Source of the DNA: Ilex aquifolium
Lineage: Eukaryota; Streptophyta; Magnoliopsida; Aquifoliales; Aquifoliaceae
DNA length: 64,000 bases
Assembly (NCBI GenBank): GCA_951799425.1
Contig: OX637397.1
Coordinates: forward strand, 12,575,064-12,639,063
Direction of reading: 5' to 3'
Shown here: in pieces, positions 24,114-36,600 of the stretch
How positions within the stretch are numbered: position 1 is the stretch's first letter
Layout: each line of letters begins with the position of its first letter
The notes under the pieces: model-generated
Told to the model about the DNA's origin: nothing
The model's input: only the letters and a program-made list of their open reading frames with translations
Databases searched by the model: none
Translations under genes and position numbers: made by a program

Positions 24114-27100
24114 ATGACAACAAATTGCACCAGGGTAAAGAGAAAACAATTGGTTGCTACTGCCACGGCAGGGAAGCAACAAAGACGAAAACAGGCGGCT
24201 ACTATAGGCGAGACATCTGGACAAGTATGTTATACATTCTTACGTTAAGTTATGTAGACCATTATGCATATAAATACTCAGTTTGTTCAACTTGACATGT
24301 ACCGTTCCGTATTAATAGTTCCATTACTTAACGTGTACAACATTATGTGGCGACCAGATGTTCACCAAAAAGACTACTGAAATTCGTAGCAAATTTAAAT
24401 GCCGCACAAAAACAAGCCATCATCGAAATTGGCTTGGGGGGATTGCTCAGCATATGATGCACATATATCAGGCATGATTTATGTGCATGGTTGGCAGGAC
24501 GATTTGATCCCCAGAGATGTGCGTTCAACTTATATGGGAAATAGGCGAAGTTCAGCCCCCAAGATGTCACCTACATACTAGGTTTGCAATTCTCAGGGAC
24601 AAATGTGGTGACAACGGGTACAAAGGACAACATTAACGATCTTTGTATGTCTATATTTAACGGACAACCGGAGGTATCTTTGAAACATTTGTCGGAGCGC
24701 CTTAGTTCAATCACAGATGCCTCTGACGATTTTATACGGCTGTCTGTTTTATATATTATTGCTTGTATGCTTTGTCCAACAATGCGAACTACGCTAAGTG
24801 TTGCTGCATTACACTCAGTTGTTGACGTGTCTTCGTTAAGACATACTAATTGGTGCAAGTTTGTATTTGATGGAGTCATCGAAGGCATTCAAAAATTTTA
24901 ATGTTCCGGACGGGGATCATTGGGTGGCTGTCTTGTAGTTTTGATGGTAATTTACTTATACGGGACGTGTTTGTTAATGTGTATGTTGTATACAATGGGT
25001 AAATAGTGTCTTATTGTCTTCAGTTTATTTGGTATGTAGGTTTTCTATCTTGAACGAGTTACACCAAGAGGAGAAACCATCATTCCTTTGGTTTTTCATG
25101 AGGTCCCACGAATTGTAGAGTGGGGTGACAGCGATGTCAGTAAACGAATGAATGTTATCTTGAAGTTAGGAGGCTTCAATCTGGACGAGGTATATATTTT
25201 ATTATTATATTTTTTTTTCATATGCACTGTTGTATGGTAATGTCTTACATAGCATTTGACACGCATATTCCATTCGTTTTATGTATGTAGTTGGATGTTT
25301 TTGTTAAGGATGAGCTAATTGATGATGCAGTTGGTACCGCATCCTAGCAAACAGTGTCGGACATATGTAAATATACCATGTATAATGTATATATTTTTCA
25401 AAGAAGCCTAATAAAAGATCATGGCAAATACAATTACCACAATTTTTTTTCATTTTATTTTTTTTTTGTAATTTTGTCTGTGATAGAGAAACAACTGGGT
25501 GAGATTGGACAAATTGTGTCCGAATTTGTTGATGAATCGGCGACTGCCAAGGATGTCCCACATGACATGGGGGGAAAGAACGAGGAAGATGAAATTGATC
25601 TCACGAAGGTGTGTATATTATTCGTTGTACTGGTGAAACCTTAAATGTGTTGTTCAATGTATTGCCACATCTCTTACTACTGACTTGTTGACGTGAACTG
25701 ACGAATGCGAACTTTATATTGTAGGTTGAATTGGCTGATCCACAAGCAGCAGAGGGACACCAACCATATGAAGTATGTTTTACTGTTTTATGACCTAAAA
25801 ATTCAACATGCGTTTTCAGGTGAGTGGCACTTTGAACCCCTTATAAGATAAATTACGTTGTAGATGGCAGATGTGGTGTTCCCACGATTAACCCATATCG
25901 ATGCTGATGTGGAGCGCGCAATCTACACTTACAAATTTGCCAAAAACTTGCCATCTGAATATGTGATGGTGTACCCTATATTTGACGCTATATCTTATCC
26001 TTAACAACTGCTAATTCACCAATGGCTGAGTGGAATTGTTCGTGAATGTTAATTTTGTTTATTTTATTGTTGTGACGTTATGAGAATGAAACTAAAATAT
26101 CGTGTCAAATATGTATTAGGTAATTGATATGTGTGCATGCATCGCTCCATAAACGGGACGATGGTACTTACCTACCGTCTTCTCTGTAAGTACATGTTTT
26201 CATTTCATAGTATTTTTAGTTGCATTATGCAATAAAAAAGTTCGGAGATTTAATGACAAACAAATTAATTGGTGTCTGTTCGTGAATTTATGCAGCAACA
26301 AGCCATGTCAAGCACCATCACCCGCAGTCAGAGTGCAAAGGTATCTCAAAAAAAACAGAAGTTTAGTTGCTTCCCACTCCCTAATTTTACAACAACTACA
26401 AAGGTAGTGTAGATTGAAAAATTCGTTTTGTAATTATTTTTAAGTTAATCCATGCTGCATATCAGATACCTATACCGTATTTTATGAATAATTGTATGTT
26501 TGTATGTAGATTTATGTCCCAATGAACGATGAACAATCACATTGGTATTTACTATTAATGGAGATAGAGGAGAAACAAACATTCCTACTCAATCCTCTGC
26601 CAAATCCAAAAAGAAACAATATTTGACGCACAAATGCGAATAGAGTTGTAAGATACTTATTGTTTTCATTAGCAAAGGATACCTGTCAATAATTTTTTTT
26701 TTAAGCAATTACATTCCAAACTTGTTTTGTAACTTGAGGTTTTAGACAACATTCTTGCAACTAGGGCTCCCGATTTTAAACACAAATTGGGCAATGGAAG
26801 CTTGTTAAACCAGCCTAGATGCCCAAACAAGCCAATGGTTATGATTGCGGAATTTTCGTTGTAAAGATGATGCAATCATCACATTTGGGGCAATGTTAAA
26901 CACTAAATGTGAATAACAATAAACAATCCGTACCGACACTGCTGACTATCTTTAATAATACTACAATAAAAAAAGGGGTATTTGTAATGGTTCACATTTG
27001 TTAAATGCAAGATAAGAGTGAAGACATTCGAAGGGAGGTGGCTATTAACTTGGTCATCGCTGGGGAGAACAATTTGAGAGATAAAATCATACATATGTCA

Positions 27101-27115
27101 CTATACACACCTTGA
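24114..27115 (+). pseudogene. Ulp1 (C48)-family gene copy A, PMD-like N part plus SUMO-protease-like C part
   Basis: A multi-exon gene-like region. The first coding exon is 24114-24224, Lys/Arg/Gln-rich, followed by GTATGT. At about 24345-24900 a helical region reads AAQKQAIIEIGLGGLLS, LYIIACMLCPTM and HTNWCKFVFDGVIEGI, resembling plant-mobile-domain-like parts of plant Ulp1 proteins. Further exon-like blocks are 25040-25189 (FYLERVTPRG), 25484-25608, 25864-25980, 26120-26186 (RWYLPTVFS), 26295-26404, 26510-26657 and 26733-27115. The peptidase core shows SHWYLL with the catalytic His codon at 26540, QANGYDCGIFVVKMMQ with Cys at 26846 and the oxyanion Gln before it. The residue 17 after His, normally the catalytic Asp, reads Asn (FLLNPLPN). 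Stops inside the N-terminal domain mark it as decayed. An active enzyme of this type would cleave SUMO-like tails. Such genes are often carried by Mutator-like elements. Confidence 0.7.
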
Positions 27116-27118
27116 CGT

Positions 27119-27334
27119 GTGTATTGGGTCATTGGGGATTCGAAGAAGAGTCATGTATCTGATGGTGGTGGAGCAACTGTCACGAATTCAAAGGGTAAGG
27201 TGGTGTTGTCTGCATCATACTTCTATGGGGATTGTTCAAATAAGGTTGCTGAGTTTAGGGAACTGTGTGATGCGTTGCATATGATTGTGGATTATGGACT
27301 CTCTTGTTATAGTTTCATCATTGGAATTGATTAA
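27119..27334 (+). pseudogene. RNase H-like (RVT_3-type) fragment
   Basis: The 71-codon frame reads VIGDSKKSHVSDGGGATV, NSKGKVVLSASYFYGDCS and NKVAEFRELCDALHMIVDYG. This is the pattern of the plant RNase H-like domain (D-GG start, N-VAE-A block) known from LINE-derived genes and RVT_3 proteins. The normal DG-x-G motif is altered and the second half, with the remaining catalytic Asp residues, is missing. A weaker echo (GKVVLYF ... WGN) follows at about 27540-27640, suggesting a degenerate duplicate. It starts four bases after the end of the Ulp1 copy. Confidence 0.5.
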
Positions 27335-27339
27335 TTTGT

Positions 27340-28516
27340 TCTTGTTAATTATGTATAGGGCTTATGTGATTCTTCTTGTTATTACCAGGCTTATTTAAGA
27401 CGAATCCGATCATTGCTTTGTAATTTGGACTTTTAGTTAATATTTCAATGATTCGTGAAGCTATTTATGTGTCAGATAGATTAGTTGTGTCAACATATTT
27501 ATGTGTTAGTATATGGAGATTGGTTTGTTGGTTGTGATGAGTTGGGTAAGGTTGTCTTGTACTTCATTACTGATCTATATGGGTTGTTGAAATACGGATG
27601 GGGAAATTAGGGCCTTGTGTGATGCGTTATAGATGGGGATGTATTGTGTGATTGTTATTGTGCTTGCATGTGTTATGTAAAAGATCAATCAGATAGTTCG
27701 ATGCAATAAAGATGGGTCTGCCATTATTTCGAAATAAATGGATCGTGGTTTTTTTTTTTTTTTTGATAAGGGCTACGAGCTGCTTAGGTATTTTGGAGAT
27801 GAGGTAAGTGTGATTTGTTTGAACTACGAAGAGGGTAAGAGAAGTTGTTCTGACTGTCTTGTAATGCGTTCTGATGGGTACCTAATATTGATGTAGTTTT
27901 TGTTAGTGATTTATAGTGGGTGGATTGTGTTTTGTTGTAACTTATTAGGAAAATGTGGTTTGTGCATTTTCTTTTGTGTCTTGTACATGGTGTATGTAAT
28001 GAATTTCTTCCCAATGTTTGTTTTGTGTTAAAGTTTTTTTTTTTTAAAAAAAAGGTTGTTGCTTGGTAGATTCCACATGATGGCGTCTTGTAATTCTGTG
28101 GATGTCATATTGGCTAATAGGGTACTACAGGTTGTGTTCTAAGCATTTCTTACTGTTTGTGCAGCGTTGCCTAATTCAGTTAAGTGGGAGCTCATGCAAG
28201 ATCAAACTGGATTGTCTGGCCTGTGCGTAACAGGAAAGTATTTGTTGGTTGTTGATTAGGGATGAAGATTCTATATGTCTGTAATATACCAGTTGCTATG
28301 CTGCTATGCTAAACTTAGTGTATGGCAGATGCTAGAATGCAACGATTTCAAAGTGGGAGAGGGCCGGTTAATATGGTGTTGCTGCTATTCTGGTTTCTTG
28401 AAGTTGCCTGGTGGTGTCAGCATGTCTTGTGCTATGCTGTGTTCTGTGATGGATTTTGTGGCACTGTTGTCAGTAATGTTTAATCATTCAAGGTGTTTTG
28501 AATGATTAAAGTAAAC
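27340..28516. other. Non-coding spacer with homopolymer runs
   Basis: GT-rich plus strand, with T runs at 27751-27768 and 28034-28053. No frame with domain content apart from the faint RNase H-like echo near 27540-27640. Confidence 0.4.
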
Positions 28517-28756
28517 TTATTGTAAAATGATGAGTTTGGCTCCAGTGATTGTAATTTTTTTGATTATTGTAATGCATGTGGTCACCACTCTGAGCACATA
28601 GAAATTGAACGTACACATGTAACAAAATTTTAAAATACGAAATGATATGATAACCTTAGGCATTAAATGTTTATGCATGAAATCGTTCCTTGGTTGATTA
28701 AGGGTGAATGACTGTGTTGATGTGAAGTTGTGCTGTGATTTGTGATGGTATGTCAT
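28517..28756 (-). pseudogene. Fragment of a third Ulp1-family copy
   Basis: The minus-strand segment aligns with 34406-34550: both have the block LNQPRNDFMHKHLM / IQPRDDSMHKHLM followed by an intron-like stretch and a GTTACAAC/CACTCTG-A block. Only this 150-200 bp piece is recognisable. It shows that at least three copies or partial copies of the family lie in the 24-37 kb region. Confidence 0.5.
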
Positions 28757-29715
28757 CTGTATGTAGTGTTGATTTGTTTGAAATATGTAGATGTTCAGGG
28801 GAGTATGGAAGCATGGAAGTGCCTTGGATGGTTTTTATTTATTTTTTTTTTTTTGCTTTAACTTTTTTAAGTATTTTGATATGTTATGGCGATTGGTTTG
28901 TCTTTCTCCTTTGCTTCTTGTAATGCTAATTTGTCTGATGGGGAACTTTGAATTGGATCATAAATTTCTGCAATGTTATTTTGACCCATCACCTCAACCA
29001 GGAAGGAACCATGTAAACCAATTATACAATTATTCTTAACTGAGAGAAGTTACCAATAGGTATTGGGCACGAACAGGAGCATACAATCCATAAATAAAGT
29101 CCATCTATTTCTTAAGAGAATTTGCAAAATATGGTTCCATTATGCAATATAGTCCAATAGGGACTTGGACAGTTACACCATTACGAGTTGATGCTAGATA
29201 AAAAGCATGTATCATTTGTATGCTTCATTTCATGTAAAGTGATCCCACCTATCAAAGTTCAATTCAATATTCTTCATTTGAGACCAACATGAAAGAACTG
29301 AAGATTTACATAAAGAAACAGCCTGCACAGTTAAACGGAGCCATAAAGCCACACCTCAAGTTTGAGTACTGCAACAAATTTATCAAAACCAGAAGCATAG
29401 TAACACATTAGAGCAGAAACCAAGTAAGTCACTAAGTCCTGGAAGATCAGAGCTAAAGGCTACACTCGAGTCTCATGGTTTTTAGCACGACTCGTAAAGC
29501 TTCCGAACAAGCATCACAAACTCGCGCTGAATTATAGTAACAAGAAAACCCACCAAATAAAAAGATTTATGACCTCAAAAAAAAAAAAAATAACTGCCCA
29601 CGACATGCAGAGTATTATGTCAAAATTAATACAAAACAACACAATAGATTTCTAGTTTACCAGAGTCAAAATCGCTGAACTGACAGTGACCAAATAATAG
29701 AAATAGAAGGCACTA
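28757..29715. other. Non-coding; part may be 3' flank of the eIF3c fragment
   Basis: No credible gene. The part nearest 29700, read on the minus strand, could be the 3' untranslated sequence of the adjoining eIF3c copy. An A-run lies at 29578-29590. Confidence 0.35.
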
Positions 29716-30411
29716 TTAACGATGCAGATAATAGTGTTTTTCTCCGTGGATTGGATCCACCAACGTATCATGATCGCCCACCGCTACTGCCTTGCCTTCC
29801 CTGTGATAAAGAAAACTCTTGCCATTTACTACCAGCAGCAGAAGCAGCTGCAGCAGCGTAGTCCTGACCTTAGCGTACGTCTTAGGGGAAGACCAGCCAA
29901 TCATACCACCAATCCTTGCCTCTATTGCTCTGTCGTTACTTTCTGCAAGGATAGTCAGCCTCTCAGTCAACTGAAATGCTAGAGCTTGCAATATCGTGTA
30001 CTCAACGTCATGGAAGACCATGCACCAGGTGGGTTGGTCCCAACTTGCATGGAGCTCCTCGGTGATCATCATTTTGCTCACAATGTTGTGGATCTGCATA
30101 TCAAACATCTTGCCAAGCTGGTCCAAGCTCAGAGAATCATACGATGATGAATATGTGAAAAGGTATGTCATTAGAACCTCTTCTTTAATCTTGGCCTTCG
30201 GCATTTCGACAATCTTGTCATTAGAGTCTCACTTTAAGCAATTGACTCAAGGTTTTACTTATGACCTTCCGCCTTGCATCGTGGTTGTTGGCTGCCATGT
30301 TGGGAACCACAAGCAGCATGGCACATATAAGATGGACAGCCTCCAGAAGCTCAAGATTTATGTGCATATGGTATGGCATCTGTCGTCCCCTCTCCAACCG
30401 TTCCTGGCAAA
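29716..30411 (-). pseudogene. eIF3 subunit c, C-terminal fragment
   Basis: The minus strand encodes two blocks of translation initiation factor eIF3c. One is at 30411-30230 ([56 protein letters not shown]); the other is from 30204 (KAKIKEEVLMTYLFTYSSSY, SLDQLGKMFDMQIHNIVSKM, EELHASWDQPT, QALAFQLTERLTILAESNDR, AIEARIGG). It covers the end of the PCI-type region. About 50 residues expected between the blocks are missing. After AIEARIGG the frame is shifted: the native DYAAAAA and KWQEFSLSQGRQG tail is readable only in another frame, with a stop. TTTTGCCAG before QERLE looks like a true splice acceptor, so this is a genomic rather than a processed copy. It sits on the same strand just downstream of the minus-strand Ulp1 copy. 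Confidence 0.85.
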
Positions 30412-31202
30412 ATCAATTATTTACAATGGTAAAACTTTGACGAAAACATGTAATGAAGACACTACATTCCACAATATTAAGCCAGCAGAATACCTAGTAG
30501 AAAAGACACCACACAACAACGTTTACATTGAACTCAAACTGGCACCCAAAAAAAAAAAAAAAGAGAACAATGTTTGACGAAGATTCCATAACTGACACTC
30601 TTAAATATACCAGTTTGGCCAAACAATATACAATCATGCTATCCAAGAGATAGATTACATAAGCAAAGCATTCTACATACTTGTCACATTCCATTCACAA
30701 GTCAACATTATATTCGACTATATACATACCGCCTACCTAATCACATTCCAGCTAATATACTTCTACATTTGCCCATTTCTATCCCTCGTTCTTGGGCCTT
30801 ATGTATGAGTTTGTTCCGAACTTTGTTGTCAGCGTGAGTAGCTAATGAAAAAGCGAAGTTCATCCGCATTTCGTTCGAATCTTCCTGCGATCAAATGATA
30901 CCAAGTGGTTAACTTAATGAGCTTTGAGGAGGGATATAACATTGTTGATAAGCGTGGATCAATTTAACTAATGTTAGGCCTTTGAAATCAAAACGGATTA
31001 ATTATATGATTAATACACACCTTGTCATAGTATGTAAAATCATTTATGTACTTCTCATTCACAACACATATAGATTGAAGCAAACCTTTTTTACTTTCAC
31101 TATTAGCCACAGCCCGAGCCAGTGCTTGTTGCTAAATACAACAAAAAAAATTATAATCAACATATTATATGTATTTTTGTTTAAAAAATAATTAGGTACT
31201 AC

Positions 31203-33685
31203 TGTAAAACTCGGGTAAATTTGAACTTTTTCTGAAAAAGGGCAAAACGGTAATTTGTCACTATAATGCGTATTTAAAATACTCATGTTTCTAGAGTTCG
31301 GATGACACAATGGACTTCGCCATTGGATTCGTATCGTGAAATTTAGTAACCCTGTCAAATTTCATCGAAATTCGAGATAGTCGAATTTTGCACGTATTTC
31401 GAGACGACTTGGTGACGGTTGACCTCACAAAGGTCCCCACAAATAAATTTTATAAAATTTTCTTATAATTGAATTAAAGTTCAAATAAAATTAATTTGAA
31501 CTTAAACCGGGATCAAATTAATCGTTTCGGGGCAGAAACGGACCCGGGAAAGAGGGGGGTGTGGCGCGATCTGAGCCAAGCCTTGGAAATTATAAATAGG
31601 GTTAAAAATCAGATGTTTGGCACAAAATATCTCTGATTTCTGCTGGCTTGAACGTTGGAGAGAAAGAGAGAAATCCAAGATTTCCTTCGGCGATTCTCGG
31701 AGTTCCGTCGGTCGGAATCCGTCGAGCCAAGAATTAAACTTTATCTCCTCGACGAGGGCTATGCGTACGTACCAAGAACGAGGAATTTCACCGAAGATCC
31801 AAAGGATGAGATTTAGGGAAATCAAGTTTTGGAGTTGGTATTAGTGTTCTTGAAGTCTCTACACTTCGGTTTATGCTTCAAGAGGTAGGGTTTCCTCCTA
31901 CTTTGGTTTATTTACATCCTATGGTGTCCATAGGAAATGGATGAGCTGTTTTGAGTGTTTCAACACTTATCTATTAGAGTTGGTTTAGTGGCAATGGGTA
32001 GGCTCAATTCTAATGTGAATTGGTAGTTAGAAATTGCTAGTTTGTGATTTCTAGGATGTTTTGATAATTGGGTATGTAAAAATCATATATTCTGATTTTT
32101 TTAGAGTTATGTGATAAATTTAGGCATGTTATGTGATTACATGATTTGGTGACTTGAAGGTGTTTGATAAAATGCCTATATGAAATAAAGTGTGTTACTT
32201 GCATGAGATTTGTGATAACATGCTTGAATGGTGTGGTAAAGAGAAATCATATGCTTAAGATATGAATTACAATGGGAAATGAAATGTTGATATATTGACA
32301 TTGTGACAAAGTTTGGTAGTTATATGCATAAGATATAAATTGTCATAGAACATGTGGACATGTGGTTGAATTGCTCATTTGGCATTAATGCATATTGGGC
32401 ATATTGCCATCACATTCATGGGCATAAGTCATGAGTGTGGGTGTGTGGGTGCATGGTTTAATCAAACACCATACTTAGTGGTTGATGGTGGGCTCGGGAA
32501 AGTTGGGTTGAAGATCCGACTGAGTCGCACGGTTGCATGCATGAAAAACTTGTGTCGGGTATAGCAAGAAGGGCTAGACTCTCCCTTGGGTGCAAAACCC
32601 GGCTACTTGGTTCACACACTCCCCTGAGGTGAAATTCCGGAAAAATGTGATGGTGTACGGAACCGGCGGTTGTGATACCAAAATCCGTTGCCCAACAAAG
32701 ACACAAACTTTTGTTTATAAAATACTCATTCAATGGGTAACATCCACAATGATTTGGTTTTATAAATACATAACTTTTATTTCAAACAATCATTGGATGT
32801 ATTTTCGTCAATTGACGGATTCATTACACATGTGCATTGCATTGTGTTTGTGGGAGTCGGTGAGGACTCAGGTCGAAGTTGCGTGAGTGAGTCTCGTCTC
32901 ATTTCATGGCATGGCATAAGATTCCTATCATTGAATGCATATTCTTGATTGGAATGTTTTGAATGATTGATTGTTGCATGTGACATTTCATATGCATCTA
33001 GGATGAGGAGTAGCCTCTGTAGGAGATACTCTATTGAGCGTTGCTCACCCTATATGGGAAAACATTTCAGGTACGGGTTTTACGCCAACGGACGGCACTC
33101 ACTCGGGCACTTGAGGAGGAAGAAAAACCGACTTGTGGCTTTCAATCCATTTTTTGTGTAAAACTAGACTTGTAATTAAATTTTGGCATGTAATGTATGT
33201 AAAAGGGTTGGAACTTAAACTTATATTAACTATGTTTGATGCATAGGTGTGATGTATTTATAGGTCACAGTGGTACATGACAATGTTACACTTTTATAGG
33301 CCATGTTACACTTTTACATGGCAATGTTACACTTTTACAGGCCATGTTACACTTTTACTTGGCAATGTTACACTTTTACAATTCAATGTCACACTTCATA
33401 CATCAACATAGGAACCCCAGTTTTAAGGGTATCAAAAGTATGGATAAATGGACCCGGTGTGGTCATTATTTTATTTTGGACCTCGGATGGGTCATGTGAA
33501 TGTATATTGCACATGTTGCGTTTTGGGTAGAGCTCCCCGTACAAAGGAGACTCTGCCTGAATTTTTGTTAAATTAAGGACCCCGGTAAATGGGGCATAAT
33601 GGCGTGATATCGAGTTCCTCGGTATCCACGAGTATTCTGCGGGTTGATGGATAATCAATGGACCCCCGGATTTTGGGGCGTCACA
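31203..33685 (+). mobile_element. Solo LTR, about 2.5 kb, same family as 20621-23636 (fossil)
   Basis: Termini TGTAAAACTCGGG and GGGGCGTCACA, with a perfect 5-bp target duplication ACTAC (31198-31202 and 33686-33690). A TATA-like ATTATAAATAGG lies near 31589. It shares with the first solo LTR the CTCGACGAGGGCTA block, the GGAGTAGCCTCTGTAGGA block and the AGAGCTCCCCGTAC block. No interior remains. It lies inside the minus-strand Ulp1-family pseudogene, directly after the RWYLPTWFS exon, so it arrived after that gene copy was in place. Confidence 0.85.
33280..33395. repeat. About 20-bp tandem repeat inside the second solo LTR
   Basis: Alternating units of CAATGTTACACTTTTACA-GG and CCATGTTACACTTTTACATGG, about six in all with a period of 20-21 bp. 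Absent from the first solo LTR. Confidence 0.8.
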
Positions 33686-36600
33686 ACTACAAATAAACAC
33701 AATTTTATTACCGAGAACCACGTGGGTAGGTACCACCTCTCTAATCCGGTTTTTGGATTTGTCTTATCTTCCTTAGATTACAAATTGTGAGCCAAGTCCA
33801 CAACCTGTGACAGTCATAGGAAAATACCAAAGTAAATTGCAATTGGTTTAAGTTATGGTAACGACGTATGGACAAAACTCAAAAAAAAACCCAAAATTAA
33901 CCAACCGAATCAAGTAACCACTGCTTTGGTAATAGTGTCACGAGAGAATGGCGTCCAACATGGTCATGTTCAAACCTAATTAAAATCTCTTTGATTTTAC
34001 AAAAAAAAAATAGAAAATAAATATTACACACAAAAAATAAGCATACAAATATTTTTGATCACATATTAATACATATTTTAAATTGTATCAATGGTTACAT
34101 TTAAAATAAAGATACCTCATGTCAAGATTCTTGTCAAATATGTAATTCATAATCAATTGCTTATCTTCAGGATAAAGTATGTCTACATTTTCATATTCCT
34201 CAACGTGCTGTGGAATACCCAAAGTAGAATCTGAAATTTGTTTACCCAATCTGTGACATTAAACTACCATTCAAGTTTGTCACATAATCAATAATGGAAA
34301 AAACAGACCTTATGAATTTCAACAATTGATGCACTATTACAAGCCAATTTCAGTTTGTTAGCAGGATTGTGCGGAGTCTTGTACACATCGATCGATGCCT
34401 TGTTGTCATAACAATTCATGTTGTAACCACTCTGTGCAAAGAGAAATTGAACATACAGATGTAAAAAAAATTGGATAATAATAAATGATGTGATAACCTT
34501 AATCATTAAATGTTTATGCATGGAATCGTCCCTTGGTTGAATGTGATCCGGGGGATTATTCACCTCCCCCTTGCCCTCTTTGTTATCATCCTTCTTCACC
34601 CAACGATACTGTAGTTGAAGGGAGTAAAATATAAGTGAGGATAATTTATAATGTAATTAATTAATACAGTAAGTTTGATGTATGTTATACCTTTGGCTGT
34701 TCATATGGTGAAATCACATATTTGCTTGGCCTCCGTTTAGAATCTCTTCTTAGCTGCATTGGTGGAAACAATGTTTGGGTGCATGAGTAAGAAGCCTCTT
34801 GCATGTCACCAACGTTATTCTGTTTGTAACCCTCATTGTCAGTATTCAATGGTCGTCGCAGTGCCTCCTGGAATGGTTTTGGTGGTGGGGTGCGGACAGC
34901 GGCAATGGGTGTCCAAATCCGGTAGTCCACATCCACTTCATTACGGGAATTGACATTTACATTTTCATTCAAGTCAATTTTATTATTTTTCTCATCAACT
35001 TCTCCAACAGCAACATCATTGTCTATCTCTTGGTAATTTGATGGTTTAGGAAACGATCCACCCATGAACATTTGCATCATGCTAACCATTGACCCCACCA
35101 TGCCAGTTAGGTTAACAATCGCATTCTCCATCCTACAAATTCTGGCCTCCCATTCCTGCACATTTACACAATTCATCACGTGTCATAATCTATTATAAAT
35201 CAATGTGATTTCATTATAATGGTATATACGTACCGGTGGTTTTTCATCTGATGTCAAAATAGTTTGCTTCACTTCATGGGTGGATCGTTTACTAAAGTTT
35301 ACTATATCGACTGGTGGGGGTCTATATTCAAGGTGTCGTCAAACACTTTGCAAGTAACTTATTGACATGCTAGTCGTTTCGACTTATTCAACATGCTTAC
35401 ATGTTTTTTAATTTCCTCATCCCCCCGTGCAGCAATTCGAGGGTTGCTCCTACACGGCGGTTGTTTAACAAACACCCCTTTGGGTGTGACCCGCTCCAGA
35501 TATACTATCTACATTAAAAAAATATAAGAGGTAATTCAGTAAAAGTATTGTGAAACAAGCACAACATAAAAATACTAAAAAAATAAATTGATGTCTTACC
35601 ATAAGAACAAGTAAACATTCACTAACATTTTTCTGATCATGTGTTTGATATTTTCGTACCCCTTCAACCATACCATCAAATACAAATTTCGCCCAATTTC
35701 TCTTTCATATAGAAGGAACGTCTACGACACTGTGAAGATACCCGCTGATTGAAGTACACATGGTTGGGTATAGAAGATGTCCAATAAGAAATAACACAAA
35801 ATATATCCTAAACTCATCCGAAGCCACTATAAGTACACAACGTCTCTCATTCACTTGTCTCAACATGATATCCTTAACTCCATTGAACAATGAATTTCAA
35901 ATGCCATGAATTCTTTCACTGGGCCCAGTAGTCTCCACGTCCAACCCTTCATTTCTCAAACCCATGACACATTCTACATCCATGGCTGATAACTGAATAG
36001 CTTCACCGTAGACATTTAATGTCAATGACACAATGTCGAACCGTTCAATCAACCATGCACATATACCCTGCTTCAGTTCCTCACATATGAGGCTCAATAT
36101 CCCCCCAAAACCAAGTTCTTTTATTGCAGCTTTCTGCTCATCACATAAAAGTCATATCATTTTTACAATTTTCCCAGGCAAACACCTTGTACCAAGCGTC
36201 CCCTTTGATAATTCGTCAAAACATAGACAAAAAAGTTAGTTGGAGAGGTGCAGTAAAAGTAAACCATGCACATAAAAATTAACATCGACATTATATATTT
36301 ACCCGTACTGTCATTTCCCCATAATTATCTTCACACGATCATATTCACTCTTCGCATGTATAGACATTTCTCTGTATTTCTGTTTCTCACTATCTGCCAT
36401 CTTCCCCATTGGTCAGCCAGTTGTTTAATCACCTTATGAGTACAAGTTCAATTGGAAGAAATTATTAATTTCACTATTCCAAACAATACTCGCTCTTTGT
36501 AACACAAATTATACCTCGCGTGTGAATTTTTTATCAGCGTTTCCTTTGATATTATCCATTTGTTCCTTACTGTAATGGAAGTACAACAAATGCGTACATT

